From: Acidobacteriota bacterium
Lineage (GTDB): Bacteria; Acidobacteriota; Blastocatellia; Pyrinomonadales; Pyrinomonadaceae
Direction: 5' to 3'
Length of the DNA stretch: 64,000 nucleotides
Assembly: GCA_003222975.1 (NCBI GenBank)
Contig: QHXN01000070.1
Coordinates: forward strand, 31,488-95,487
In this document: one piece after another, positions 12,705 to 24,157 of the stretch
How the letters are laid out: every line of letters starts with the position of its first letter
Position numbering within the stretch: position 1 is the stretch's first letter
Notes under the pieces: generated by a model
The model's input: the letters and a program-made list of their open reading frames with translations, nothing else
Told to the model about the DNA's origin: nothing
Database searches by the model: none
Translations under genes and position numbers: made by a program

Positions 12705-15134
12705 ATGAAGACCTTGCTTCAAGACCTGCGTTACGGCTTGCGCATGTTGCTTAAGAACCCCGGCTTTACCGCCGTCGCCGTCATCGCGCTGGCGCTCGGC
12801 ATCGGCGCTAACAGCGCCATCTTCAGCGTGGTCAATTCGCTGCTGCTGCGACCGCTGCCGTTTGAGCAGCCCGGCAGACTGGTGCAGGTGTGGGAGGCCA
12901 ACCCGCAGCGCGGGCAGACGGAAGTGCCCGCTTCGTTCCCCAACTTCGCGGACTGGCGCGACCAGAATCACGTCTTCGAGCAGATGGTCGCCTACTCGGA
13001 TTGGTCGTTCAACCTGACGGGCGCGGCTGAGCCTGAGCGGATTCGCAGCGCCATCGTCTCGCCCACATTTTTTTCGACGCTCGGCATCAAGCCGATTCTG
13101 GGCCGCACGCTTTTGCCCGACGAGGATCAGCCGGGCAAAGACCTCTCCGTAGTGATCAGTCAAAGACTGTGGCAGCGCCGCTTCAACTCCGACCCGAACG
13201 TCGTCGGCAAGACGGTTGACCTCAACGGCAAGAGCTTTACCGTGGTGGGCGTCATCGCACAGACCGCCGATCTGCCCGGACTCTCAGACGACACGGAGTT
13301 GTGGGCGCCCGTCTCTCAAGGCTTCGGGTTCACGAACCGGCGCGGCCATTACCTCAACGTGATCGCGCGCCTGAAGCCGGGCGTCGGCGAGGCGCAGGCG
13401 CAGGCGGACATGAACCAAATCGCCGCCGCGCTGTCCCGGCAGTACCCGGAGGCCAACGCGGATCGGGGCGTGAGGATCGTTCCGTTGCAGGAGCAGGTCG
13501 TGGGCGATGTCAGGCTGGCGCTGCTGGTGCTGCTGGGCGCGGTCGTCTTCGTATTGCTCATCGCTTCGACCAACGTAGCGAACATGCTGCTAGCGCGCGC
13601 GTCCAGCCGGCGCAAAGAGATCGCCATCCGCACGGCTCTGGGCGCGGGGCGCTGGCGGCTCATCCGGCAGTTGCTCACGGAGAGTCTGCTGCTCGCGCTC
13701 GCCGGCGGCACACTCGGTCTGCTGCTGGCGCTGTGGGGCGTTGACCTGCTCGTCGCGTTCGGCCCCTCGGACTTGCCGCGCGTGAAAGAGGTGGCGATGG
13801 ACGGGCGCGTGCTCGCCTTCACGTTCGCGGTCTCGCTCGCGACCGGCCTCGTCTTCGGACTCGTGCCGGCGCTCCAGTCTTCGCGGCCCGAGCTGAACGA
13901 GACGCTGAAAGAGGGCGGGCGGAGCGCGACCGGCGGCGCGAGCCGGCGGCGCGTGCGCAGCCTGCTGGTCGTCACCGAGATCGCGCTCTCGCTCGTGCTG
14001 CTCGTCGGCGCGGGCCTCTTGCTCAAGAGCTTCTTCCGGCTCCGAGCGGTCAACCCCGGATTCAACCCGCAGGACGTGTTGACCATGCAGCTCGATCTGC
14101 ACGGGCCGAATTATCAGAAGGGCGCACAGCTCACGGCCTTTCACGACCAGCTCCTCGACCGAGTCAAAGCTCTGCCCGGCGTCGAGGCGGTCGCCACCGC
14201 GTCGGCTGTGCCCGTCGCACCCGACGCGGGCTTCTGGCATCTGAGCTTCGCCATCGAAGGTCAAACGCCCGATCCGGCCAACCGGCCCGTCGCCTTCTAC
14301 AACGGCGTCAGCCCCGACTACTTTCGGACGATGCAGATTCCCGTGCTGCGGGGCCGCGTCTTCGACGAGCACGACGTGAAGAAGGCCCAGGGCGTCGTCA
14401 TCATTAACGAGACGCTCGCCCGCAAATACTTCCCCGGCGCAGACCCCGTCGGCCAGCGCATAACCTTGAGCGACGAGAATCCGAAGGAAGAGGACTGGGC
14501 CACGATCATCGCCGTCGTCAAAGACACGAAACCGCGCGAGCTTTCGGGCGAACCCGTGGCCGAGATGTACATGCCCTACGCGCAACAGCCCGAAGTCAAC
14601 ATGGCGCTGATGATCAGGACGACGGGCCGGCCCGACGCGGTAGCCGCCGCGGTGCGCCGCGAGGTGCTGGCGCTCGACCACGATCAACCGGTCTATAGCG
14701 TCAGGACGCTGCCCGCTGTGATGTCGGAGGCGGTCGCCACGCCGCGCTTTCGCACGTCCCTGCTCGGCCTGTTTGCCGCGCTCGCCCTGGTGCTGGCGGT
14801 GGTTGGCATCTACGGCGTGATGAGCTACGCCGTGGCGCAGCGCACGCACGAGTTCGGCATCCGCATGGCGCTCGGCGCGCAAGGCCGTGACGTTTTGAAA
14901 CTCGTCGTGGGCTACGGCATGGCGCTCGCGCTCGCGGGGGTATTGATCGGCCTGGCCGCCAGCTTCGCGCTGACGCGCGTGATGTCCGGCCTGCTCTACG
15001 GCGTCGCCCCGACCGACCCCGTAACGTTCGCGTGCATCTCGCTGCTGCTCCTGGCCGTCGCGCTCGCGGCGTGCCTCGTCCCGGCGCGGCGCGCGGCGAA
15101 GGTTGATCCGATGGTCGCGCTCAGATACGAATGA
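12705..15134 (+). CDS. ADOP-family ABC transporter permease (fifth of array)
   Basis: Intact 809-residue permease: [20 protein letters not shown] start, STNVANMLLARASSRRKEIA first FtsX unit, [20 protein letters not shown] last unit and [10 protein letters not shown] end. It is the only array member joined to its upstream neighbour by a short 18-base gap; GAGG lies 7 bases before the ATG. Its codon choice looks more mixed by eye (runs such as ttttttt near 13070 and more TTT/TTG/GAT) than the strongly C/G-ending neighbours, which may point to a separate origin or more recent arrival. Confidence 0.9.
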   Translation: MKTLLQDLRYGLRMLLKNPGFTAVAVIALALGIGANSAIFSVVNSLLLRPLPFEQPGRLVQVWEANPQRGQTEVPASFPNFADWRDQNHVFEQMVAYSDWSFNLTGAAEPERIRSAIVSPTFFSTLGIKPILGRTLLPDEDQPGKDLSVVISQRLWQRRFNSDPNVVGKTVDLNGKSFTVVGVIAQTADLPGLSDDTELWAPVSQGFGFTNRRGHYLNVIARLKPGVGEAQAQADMNQIAAALSRQYPEANADRGVRIVPLQEQVVGDVRLALLVLLGAVVFVLLIASTNVANMLLARASSRRKEIAIRTALGAGRWRLIRQLLTESLLLALAGGTLGLLLALWGVDLLVAFGPSDLPRVKEVAMDGRVLAFTFAVSLATGLVFGLVPALQSSRPELNETLKEGGRSATGGASRRRVRSLLVVTEIALSLVLLVGAGLLLKSFFRLRAVNPGFNPQDVLTMQLDLHGPNYQKGAQLTAFHDQLLDRVKALPGVEAVATASAVPVAPDAGFWHLSFAIEGQTPDPANRPVAFYNGVSPDYFRTMQIPVLRGRVFDEHDVKKAQGVVIINETLARKYFPGADPVGQRITLSDENPKEEDWATIIAVVKDTKPRELSGEPVAEMYMPYAQQPEVNMALMIRTTGRPDAVAAAVRREVLALDHDQPVYSVRTLPAVMSEAVATPRFRTSLLGLFAALALVLAVVGIYGVMSYAVAQRTHEFGIRMALGAQGRDVLKLVVGYGMALALAGVLIGLAASFALTRVMSGLLYGVAPTDPVTFACISLLLLAVALAACLVPARRAAKVDPMVALRYE

Positions 15135-15214
15135 TGAACGATGAATGCGGAATGATGAATGTTAAGAAGGCCGCTGATTTCAAATTCATCACTCATCATT
15201 TCGCATTCATCATT
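15130..15214. repeat. Heptamer-type inverted repeat (GATGAAT class)
   Basis: Arms 15130-15160 and 15183-15214 are ATTCATC-type heptamers with one GCGG/TCGC unit each; the loop sequence is private. It starts at the stop of the fifth permease and ends before CTTGAGGTG. Confidence 0.8.
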
Positions 15215-15231
15215 TCCCTTGAGGTGAGCCG

Positions 15232-17703
15232 ATGAGAACCTTGTGGCAAGACATCCGCTTCGGCGCGCGCACGCTGCTGAAGAGTCCGGGCTTCACGCTG
15301 GTAGCGGTCGCGTCGCTGGCGGTCGGGATCGGCGCGAACACGACGATCTTCAGCCTCGTCAACGCGGCGCTGTTGAGGCCGCTGCCGCTGGTTCGCGACG
15401 AGTCGCGCCTCGTTGACGTGAACCGCACGCGACCGAACGGCGACCGCTTCGCGCAGGTCTCTTACCCCGACTACCTGTACTTCCGCGACCACGCGGACGT
15501 GTTCGACGGGCTGGCCGCATACGACTTCACGCCGCTCAGCCTGAGCGCGGGCGGCGAGGCCGAGCGCGTGCGCGGGATGCTCGCGAGCGCGAACTACTTC
15601 GACGTGATGGGCGTCAAGCCCGCGCGCGGGCGCTTCCTCCTGCCCGACGAAGACCGCGCGCCGGGCGGCGCGGGCGTGGCCGTCATCAGCCATCAACTGT
15701 GGCAGCGCCGCTTCGGCGGCGGCGAGGTCGTCGGTCGGCAGGTGTCAATCAACGGCCACCCGTTCACCGTCGTCGGCGTCGCGCCCGAAGGCTTCAAGTC
15801 GCCCTTCATCTACCTCGCGCCGGACGTGTACCTCCCCCTGACGGCGCAGGCGCAGGCCATGCCCGGCAGCGACCTGCTCGGCGACCGCGGCGCGGGATGG
15901 CTCGGCTTGCGGGGACGCTTGAAAGACGGGGCGAGCGTCGAGCAGGCGCAGGCGACTCTGTCGGTGCTCGCCGGGCAACTCCAGACCGAGTTCGCGGACG
16001 TGGAGCGCGGCCAGGGCGCGAGCGTGCGACCAATCGGCCACGTGCCGGGCGAGGTGCGCTCGGCGGTGGTCGGCTTCATGCTGACGCTCTCGGTCGTCGT
16101 CGGGCTGGTGCTTTTGGTCGCCTGCGCGAACGTCGCCGGGATGCAGCTCGCGCGCGCGTTCGCGCGGCGCAGGGAGGTCGCCATCCGCACGGCACTCGGC
16201 GCGACGCGCGGGCGCGTCGTCCGCCAACTGCTGACCGAGAGCCTGCTGCTCTTCCTCGTCGGCGGCGGGCTGGGAATCCTCCTCGCCGTCTGGATGAACG
16301 ACCTCTTGATGGCCTTCAGGCCCGCGGGCACGCTCGCCGTCGAGTTCAACCTCGACGTGGACTGGCGCGTGCTCTCTTTCACGCTCGCCGTGTCGTTTTT
16401 GACGGGCCTCGTCTTCGGCCTCGCGCCCGCGCTCACCGCCTCGAACCCCGACGTGAGCGCGACCTTGAAGGACGCCGCGCCGAGGGGCGGCGGGCGGGCG
16501 TCGCGCCTGCGCGGCGCGTTCGTCGTCGGACAGATAGCCATCTCGATGGTTCTGCTCGTGGCCGCCGCGCTCTGCGTGCAGAGCCTCCGCAGCGCCGCGC
16601 GCATCAACACCGGCTTCGAGGCCGAAGGCGTCTATCTCGCCACGGTTGACCTGTCCTTGCAGGGCTACGACGAGACGCGCGGGCGCGAGTTCTTCCGCCG
16701 GCTGAAGGAGCGCGCCGCGGCGCTGCCGGGCATCGAGTCGGCGACGCTCGCGCGCAGCGTGCCTCTGAGCGGCCTCGCGTTCGGCGAGCGCGTGCGCGTC
16801 GAGGGGCACGAGCCGCCCGCGGGCGAGCCGCCGCCCTTCGTCCTCTCGAACACGGTTGACGAGGACTACCTGCGCACGCTCAAAGTGCCGCTCCTGGCCG
16901 GGCGCGACTTCCGCGCGACCGACGCGGAAGGCGCGCCGCGCGTCGCCGTCATCAACGAGACGATGGCCGCGCGCTACTTCGGCGGGCGCGAGGCGGTCGG
17001 CAAACACTTCACACTGCTCGCCGCGCCCACGCTGCGCGGCGTGGGGCGGCGCGAAGACGTGGGCGTGGAGGTCGTCGGCGTCGTTGCCGACGGACGCTAC
17101 TACACGCTCGGCGAAGCGCCGCAGCCGTTCATGTACCTTCCGCTGGCGCAGAACTACGGCGGCATGTTGACGCTGCACGTGCGCGCGCCGAAGGACGCGG
17201 CGGCCCCGGTGCTCGCCGCCGTGCGGCGCGAGGCGAGCGCCGTTGACCCCGAAGTCCCGCTCACGGGCGTCATGCCGATGACGGAGGCCGTCGGCTTCTC
17301 GCTCATCCCCCTGCGCCTGGCGGCGACGGTCGTCGGCGCGCTCGGACTCTTCGGCCTCCTGCTCGCGGCCCTCGGCGTCTATGGCGTCGTGGCCTACACG
17401 GTCGGCAGCCGCACGCGCGAGATCGGCATCCGCGTGGCGCTGGGCGCGCAAGCGGGCGACATCCTGCGCCTCTTCATGCGGCACGGCGTCGTGCTCGCCG
17501 CGGTCGGCGTCTGCCTCGGCACGGCGGGCGCGCTCGCCCTGACGCGCTTCCTCGCGAGCCTGCTCTACGGCGTCTCGGCGACAGACCCCGTGGCCTTCGC
17601 CGTCGTCGCACTCGTGCTCGCGGCGGTCGCGCTCGTCGCCTGCCTCGTGCCGGCCCGGCGCGCGACGAAGGTTGATCCGATGGTGGCGCTCCGTTACGAA
17701 TGA
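15232..17703 (+). CDS. ADOP-family ABC transporter permease (sixth of array)
   Basis: Intact 823-residue permease, the longest of the array. Signature KSPGFTLVAVASLAVGIGAN, FtsX unit CANVAGMQLARAFARRREVA, last unit [20 protein letters not shown], end [10 protein letters not shown]. Here the conserved AVAQRT is TVGSRT and the first FtsX unit has NVAGMQ instead of NVANLL, so it is a divergent member, closest in layout to the second and third copies. Its loop near residues 590-610 (TLRGVGRREDVG) is longer than in the others. GAGG lies 8 bases before the ATG. Confidence 0.9.
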   Translation: MRTLWQDIRFGARTLLKSPGFTLVAVASLAVGIGANTTIFSLVNAALLRPLPLVRDESRLVDVNRTRPNGDRFAQVSYPDYLYFRDHADVFDGLAAYDFTPLSLSAGGEAERVRGMLASANYFDVMGVKPARGRFLLPDEDRAPGGAGVAVISHQLWQRRFGGGEVVGRQVSINGHPFTVVGVAPEGFKSPFIYLAPDVYLPLTAQAQAMPGSDLLGDRGAGWLGLRGRLKDGASVEQAQATLSVLAGQLQTEFADVERGQGASVRPIGHVPGEVRSAVVGFMLTLSVVVGLVLLVACANVAGMQLARAFARRREVAIRTALGATRGRVVRQLLTESLLLFLVGGGLGILLAVWMNDLLMAFRPAGTLAVEFNLDVDWRVLSFTLAVSFLTGLVFGLAPALTASNPDVSATLKDAAPRGGGRASRLRGAFVVGQIAISMVLLVAAALCVQSLRSAARINTGFEAEGVYLATVDLSLQGYDETRGREFFRRLKERAAALPGIESATLARSVPLSGLAFGERVRVEGHEPPAGEPPPFVLSNTVDEDYLRTLKVPLLAGRDFRATDAEGAPRVAVINETMAARYFGGREAVGKHFTLLAAPTLRGVGRREDVGVEVVGVVADGRYYTLGEAPQPFMYLPLAQNYGGMLTLHVRAPKDAAAPVLAAVRREASAVDPEVPLTGVMPMTEAVGFSLIPLRLAATVVGALGLFGLLLAALGVYGVVAYTVGSRTREIGIRVALGAQAGDILRLFMRHGVVLAAVGVCLGTAGALALTRFLASLLYGVSATDPVAFAVVALVLAAVALVACLVPARRATKVDPMVALRYE

Positions 17704-17783
17704 TGAATGATGAATGCGGAATGATGAATGAAGAAGAGACTCGCTGCCTTCAATTCATCATTCATCACTCCGCATTCATCATT
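17699..17783. repeat. Heptamer-type inverted repeat, near-copy of 5046-5130
   Basis: Arms 17699-17730 and 17752-17783. Left arm and loop are identical to the element at 5046-5130 and the right arm differs at about one base. Both follow a VALRYE stop codon, which suggests that the flanking permease end and the repeat were duplicated together. Confidence 0.85.
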
Positions 17784-17800
17784 TCCCTTGAGGTGAAGCG

Positions 17801-20230
17801 ATGAGGACTCTTCTGCAAGACTTGCGTTACGGCGCGCGCACGCTGTGGGCGAAGCCGGCGTTCACGCTGGTGTGCGTGCTGACGCTGGCCCTGGGCATCG
17901 GCGCGAACACGGCGATCTTCAGCCTCGTCAACGCCGTGCTGCTCAGGCCGCTCTCCTTCCGCGAGCCGGAGCGGCTGGTGATGGTCTGGGAGGACGCCAC
18001 GCAGATCGGCTTCCCGCAGAACACGCCCGCGCCCGCCAACTACCTCGACTGGAAGGCGCAGAATCAGGTCTTCGAGGACATGGCCGCCGTCTCGACTGTG
18101 AGCTACAACCTCACGGGCGACGGCGAGCCGGAGAAGGTCGCGGGCCACGCCGTGACGGCGAACCTCTTCCCGCTGCTCGGCGTAACGCCCGCGCTCGGGC
18201 GTGTCTTCTCGGCGGAAGAGGAGAAGCCCGGCTCGGACAAAGTCGTCGTCATCAGCCACGCGCTCTGGCAGAGCCGCTTCGGGGGCGAGCGCGGCGTCGT
18301 GGGCCGCGCCATCCTGCTCAACGGCGAGAAGTACACGGTCGTCGGCGTGATGCCCGCCCACTTCCAATTCCTCGAACCCTACATCAATCTCTGGGTTCCC
18401 CTCGCGCTCTCCCCAGAAGACTGGGCCAACCGCGGCGGCCACTACCTGACGGTTGTGGCGCGTATGAAGCCGGGCGTCACGCTCGAACGTGCGAACGCCG
18501 ACATCAAGACCGTCATGGGGCGCATCCAGCGCGACCACCCCGAAGAGGCCGCGCAGCTCGGCGCTTACGTGCTGCCGCTACGCGAGCAGTTGACCGGGGA
18601 CGTGCGAAGCCCGCTGACGATGCTGCTCGTCGCCGTCGCCTTCGTGCTCTTGATCGCGTGCGCCAACGTCGCCGGCCTGCTCCTTTCGCGCTCGGTCGCG
18701 CGCCGCCGCGAGATAGCCATCCGCGTCGCGTTGGGCGCGAGCCGCTGGCGGGTCGTGCGCCAACTCTTGACAGAGGGCGCACTGCTCTCGGTCGGCGGCG
18801 GCGCGGCGGGGCTGCTCCTCGCGCTCTGGAGCTTCGCCTTCCTTCAACGCCTGATCCCGCCGACGATGCGGCTGTCAACCGGACTCGCCGTTGACGGGCG
18901 GGTGCTGGCCTTCACGCTGCTCGTCTCGCTCGCGACGGCGACGCTCGCCGGGCTGGCCCCGGCGCTCCAGGCGTCGAAGGCCGGGCCGGGCGAGGCGCTC
19001 AAGCAGGGCGGCGGGCGCGGCGGCGTGGGGGCGGGAAGCCGGCGGCTGCGCAACGCCTTCGTCGTCACCGAAGTGGCGCTGGCGCTCGTGCTGCTCGCCG
19101 GCGCGGGCCTGCTGATCCAGTCGCTCCGAAAGCTGCGCGGGCAGTACGCGGGCATACGGCCCGAAAACGTCCTGACGCTGAGGACGGTGCTGCCCGACAA
19201 CATCTACCGCGAGCACGCGCAGCGCCTGGCCTTCTACGACGCCGTGCTTGGGCGCGTGCGCGCGCTGCCCGGCGTCGTCTCCGCCGGCTACACGACGACC
19301 GTGCCGCTGACCTGGAAGGGCGGGACGAGCGGCTTCGTCGTCGAGGGCCGCCCGCCGGAGCGCGGCATGGGGAACGATGCCAACCACCGGCAGGTCACCG
19401 CCGACTACTTACAGACGATGGGCATCCCGCTCAAGGAGGGGCGATACCTCGGCGACGGCGACGGCCCGCAGTCGCAGCCCGTCGCCGTCATCAACGAGGC
19501 GATGGCCCGCACGTACTGGCCGAACGAAGACCCGCTCGGCAGACGCTTCAAGGTCGGCGGCCCCGACTCCGAACGCCCCTGGCTGACCGTCGTCGGCGTT
19601 GTCGCCGACGTGCGGCAGATGGGCCTGGACGTTCCGGCCAAGCCGGAGATGTATCTGCCTTACAGGCAGGTTGACTACCAGAAGTGGTTCGCCCCGGCCT
19701 ACCTGGTCATACGCACCTCGGTCGAGCCGACCACCTTAGCCGCCGCCGTGCGCCGCGAGGTCTATGCGGTCGACCCGGAACAGCCCGTCTCCAACGTCGA
19801 GACGATGGCCGAGATACTCGGCGAAGAGTCCGCGCCGCGCGATGTCGGCATGACGCTGCTCGCCGTGTTCGCCGCGCTCGCGCTGCTGCTGGCCTCGCTG
19901 GGAATCTACGGCGTGCTCTCCTTCTTCGTCGTCCAGCACACGCAGGAGATCGGCGTGCGACTCGCGCTCGGGGCGCAGCCGCGCGCCATCCTCGCGCTGG
20001 TGATGCGCAAGGGGATGCGGCTGGCGCTCGCGGGCGTCGCCTTCGGCCTGTGCGGGGCCTTCGCCCTGACGCGCCTGTTGGAGAGCCAGCTCTTCGGCGT
20101 CTCCGCGACCGACCCCCTCACCTTCGCGCTCGTCGCGGCGCTGCTCGCGGGCGTCGCGCTGCTGGCCTGCCTCGTGCCGGCGCGCCGCGCGACGAAGGTT
20201 GACCCGATGGTGGCGCTCCGTTACGAATGA
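17801..20230 (+). CDS. ADOP-family ABC transporter permease (seventh of array)
   Basis: Intact 809-residue permease ending the array. Signature [20 protein letters not shown], FtsX unit CANVAGLLLSRSVARRREIA, last unit YGVLSFFVVQHTQEIGVRLA, end [10 protein letters not shown]. The last FtsX unit (FFVVQHTQEIGV) is the most divergent of the set. GAGG lies 8 bases before the ATG. A hairpin-filled 139-base gap separates it from the response-regulator gene on the same strand, so read-through expression of the regulator is plausible. Confidence 0.9.
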   Translation: MRTLLQDLRYGARTLWAKPAFTLVCVLTLALGIGANTAIFSLVNAVLLRPLSFREPERLVMVWEDATQIGFPQNTPAPANYLDWKAQNQVFEDMAAVSTVSYNLTGDGEPEKVAGHAVTANLFPLLGVTPALGRVFSAEEEKPGSDKVVVISHALWQSRFGGERGVVGRAILLNGEKYTVVGVMPAHFQFLEPYINLWVPLALSPEDWANRGGHYLTVVARMKPGVTLERANADIKTVMGRIQRDHPEEAAQLGAYVLPLREQLTGDVRSPLTMLLVAVAFVLLIACANVAGLLLSRSVARRREIAIRVALGASRWRVVRQLLTEGALLSVGGGAAGLLLALWSFAFLQRLIPPTMRLSTGLAVDGRVLAFTLLVSLATATLAGLAPALQASKAGPGEALKQGGGRGGVGAGSRRLRNAFVVTEVALALVLLAGAGLLIQSLRKLRGQYAGIRPENVLTLRTVLPDNIYREHAQRLAFYDAVLGRVRALPGVVSAGYTTTVPLTWKGGTSGFVVEGRPPERGMGNDANHRQVTADYLQTMGIPLKEGRYLGDGDGPQSQPVAVINEAMARTYWPNEDPLGRRFKVGGPDSERPWLTVVGVVADVRQMGLDVPAKPEMYLPYRQVDYQKWFAPAYLVIRTSVEPTTLAAAVRREVYAVDPEQPVSNVETMAEILGEESAPRDVGMTLLAVFAALALLLASLGIYGVLSFFVVQHTQEIGVRLALGAQPRAILALVMRKGMRLALAGVAFGLCGAFALTRLLESQLFGVSATDPLTFALVAALLAGVALLACLVPARRATKVDPMVALRYE

Positions 20231-20235
20231 AAGGA

Positions 20236-20360
20236 AGTAGTCAGTAGCCGGTGGCCGGCAGATCACTCGCCGGGATTTGACGCTTGCGCCGCGACTGATC
20301 GGGTGAGATAGTTTGCCGCCGTTCGCTGACTATAAGCTACCGACCGCCGACCACTGACCA
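20236..20360. repeat. Heptamer-type inverted repeat (AGTAGCC class)
   Basis: Left arm 20236-20261 reads AGTAGTC, AGTAGCC, GGTGGCC. Right arm 20326-20360 reads as complementary heptamers (GCTACCG, ACCGCCG, ACCACTG). The inner sequence holds a second, weaker pair (ATCACTC near 20263 with GGTGAGAT near 20302). It ends just before the response-regulator start. Confidence 0.65.
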
Positions 20361-20369
20361 GGTAATCCT

Positions 20370-21723
<1,354 letters not shown>

Positions 21724-21734
<11 letters not shown>

Positions 21735-23277
21735 GGAGCAGGCGACCGTGCCGAAGCATGCCGAACGGCTCGGCGCGGCGGCACCACCACACGCGCCGAC
21801 GCCCTCCACGCCGCACTTGCCTCCCGATTCCTCTCCGCCCGTCCGTCAGACGGCCCCGCCCGCCCATGAGGCGGCGGCTTCGCCCGCTCACTCGTCAACG
21901 AAATCGTCCCAACCTCTTTCAGAGTCCGTGAAGGCGAAGCGGCGCGAGCCTGTGACGCACGAGCGGCGCGTGCTCCTGATGGCGCTCGCCGCGGGCGCTC
22001 CCTCCGTCCTCGTCTCGCTCGCGCTGCTGCTCGCGGGCGACTACACGCCGAAGGTCTTCTGGACACTCCTGACCTTCATCCTCTGCTTCTGGCTCGGCTT
22101 CTCGTTCGCCGTGCAGGGGCGCGTCATGCGCCCCTTGCAGACGGTCTCGAACCTGCTTGCGGCGCTGCGCGAGGGCGACTACAGTTTCCGCGCGCGCGGG
22201 GGCCGCGGCGACGACGCGCTGAGCGAAGTCATACGCGAGATCAACTCGCTCGGCGAGACGATGCGCGAGCACCGCCTCGGCGCTCTGGAAGCGACGGCGC
22301 TCCTGCGCACGGTGATGTCGGAGATTGACGTGGCCGTCTTCGCCTTCGACCCCGGAGGCCGCCTGCGACTGGTGAACCGCGCGGGCGAGCGCCTGCTCGC
22401 GCGGGGAGCGGAGCGCGCCACGGGTCGCACCGCCGAAGAACTCGGACTCGCCGACTGCCTGAGAGTGAGCGACGACGAGGCGTCGCACACACTGGCGAAA
22501 TCGTTCCCCGGCGACGGCGGGGCCTCCCGCCGCTGGGGCGTGCGCCGGAGCAGTTTCCGCGAGCGCGGCGTCGCGCACCAGCTCCTCGTCGTCGCCGACT
22601 TGAGCCGGCCCTTGCGCGAGGAGGAGTTGAAGGCCTGGCAGAGGATCGTGCGCGTGCTCGGCCACGAGCTGAACAACTCGCTCGCGCCGATCAAGTCCAT
22701 CGCCGGGAGCCTCGCAAGCCTTCTCGCGCGCGAGCCTCTGCCCCCGGACTGGCGCGACGACGCGCGGCGCGGACTCGACGTGGTCTCGGCGCGCGCCGAG
22801 TCTTTAAGTCGCTTCACGGAGTCATACGCGCGCCTCGCGCGCCTGCCCGGCCCGCGCCTCGCGCCCGTCGAGCTCGGCCGGCTCGTGCGCCGCGTCGCCG
22901 GGCTGGAGACGCGTCTCAAGGTCGAGGTGCTCGCGGGCGCGGAGCGGACGGTCAGCGCCGACGCCGACCAGCTCGAACAGCTCCTCATCAACCTCGTCCG
23001 AAACGCGGCGGACGCGTCGCTCGTGACCAACGGCGCGGTGCGGGTGGGGTGGCGCGGCGGCGCGAACGGCCACGTCGAAATCTGGGTCGAGGACGATGGG
23101 CTAGGGCTTGCCAGCACCGCCAACATCTTCGTGCCCTTCTTCACCACGAAGCCGGGCGGCAGCGGCATCGGCCTCGTGCTCTCGCGCCAGATCGCGGAGG
23201 CACACAGCGGCACGCTCACGCTCGAAAACCGCGCGGGCGCGCGCGGCTGCGTGGCGCGCCTGCGCCTGCCCCTGTGA
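21724..23277 (+). CDS. Membrane sensor histidine kinase, partner of the NtrC-type regulator
   Basis: A 517-residue kinase. The first 75 residues are a Pro/Ala/Ser-rich cytoplasmic tail. Then come two membrane helices (about 84-106 and 112-135), a HAMP-like linker (RPLQTVSNLLAALREGDY), a PAS-like segment (about 190-290), the phosphoacceptor box GHELNNSLAPIKS, and the ATPase domain with N-box NLVRNAADAS, G1 VEDDGLGL and G2 GGSGIGLVLSRQIAEAHSG. The box resembles NtrB/NtrY-type kinases, which fits the sigma-54 partner. The start lies inside the regulator's last codons, so the two are translationally coupled. The short loop between the helices suggests sensing within or near the membrane. Confidence 0.92.
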
Positions 23278-23399
23278 TTCCCGATTCCGGGACGGCTGAG
23301 TCCCGCAAGCGAACATCCGCCGCCGCCGACTCGTCAGTGCGAGCGCGCCGGACGCTGCTTTCCGAGCCGCCGCGCGAACGCGCCGGGGAGCGACGCGAG

Positions 23400-23415
23400 T
23401 GGCACGGCGGTTTCA
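23400..23415 (+). promoter_or_regulatory. Candidate sigma-54 (-24/-12) promoter of second ABC ATPase
   Basis: TGGCACG-GCGG-TTTCA matches the sigma-54 consensus with correct spacing; the -24 half is perfect and the -12 half has T for G (TTTC for TTGC). The start would be near 23426, about 45 bases before the ATG at 23471. It follows the kinase gene directly, so the second ATPase could be induced separately by the same regulator. Confidence 0.5.
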
Positions 23416-23470
23416 TGCACGGGCGGCGTGACTCTTAAATTCAACGCGTGAAGGCCGGGAGGCGCGGACG

Positions 23471-24157
23471 ATGATTCAACTACGCAACGTCGAGAAGTTC
23501 TACGAGACCGGCGCGGGCCGGACATACGTTCTGCGCCGCGTCAACCTGGACGTGCGCGAGGGCGAGTTCGTCTCCGTCATGGGGCCTTCAGGTTCGGGCA
23601 AGACGACGTTGCTCTCCATCCTCGGCATGCTCGACAGCGCCTTCGGCGGCGAATACTTCTTCACGGACAAGGCCGTGCACAAGCTCAGCCACAAGGAGCG
23701 CGCCGCCCTGCACAAGCGCTACATCGGCTTCGTCTTCCAGAGCTACCACCTCATTGACAGCCTCACCGTCAGAGAGAACCTGGAAGTGCCGCTCTCCTAC
23801 CGCGACATGAAGCGCGCCGAATCGGAGGCGCTCGTCGCCGACGCGCTCGACCGCTTCCAGATCGTCGGCAAGAAAGACCTCTTCCCCAACCAGCTCTCCG
23901 GCGGCCAGCAGCAGCTCGTCGCCGTCGCCCGCGCAGTCATACACAACCCTAAGCTCCTCCTCGCCGACGAGCCTACGGGGAATCTCCACTCCGGCCAGGG
24001 GCGCGAGATCATGGAGCTGTTCAAGCAACTCAACGACGCGGGCACGACCATCATCCAGGTCACACACTCCGAGACGAACGCGTCCTACGGCAACCGCATC
24101 GTCCAACTCTCCGACGGCTGGGTCGTGAACGAAGAGGGGGAGGGTGCGGCGGGCTGA
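23471..24157 (+). CDS. ABC transporter ATP-binding protein (MacB/LolD type), second copy
   Basis: A 228-residue ATPase with Walker [10 protein letters not shown] (39-47), Q-loop FVFQSYHL, signature [14 protein letters not shown] (142-155), Walker B KLLLADE (161-167) and a serine-containing THSETN switch where the first ATPase has THD. Two departures are notable: L replaces the usual R after LSGGQQQ, and the D-loop reads NLHS instead of NLDS (H173). No permease follows it; a terminator does. It may serve the array permeases under a separate promoter, or be partly inactive. It is only moderately similar to the ATPase at 1914, so it is not a recent duplicate. Confidence 0.9.
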   Translation: MIQLRNVEKFYETGAGRTYVLRRVNLDVREGEFVSVMGPSGSGKTTLLSILGMLDSAFGGEYFFTDKAVHKLSHKERAALHKRYIGFVFQSYHLIDSLTVRENLEVPLSYRDMKRAESEALVADALDRFQIVGKKDLFPNQLSGGQQQLVAVARAVIHNPKLLLADEPTGNLHSGQGREIMELFKQLNDAGTTIIQVTHSETNASYGNRIVQLSDGWVVNEEGEGAAG

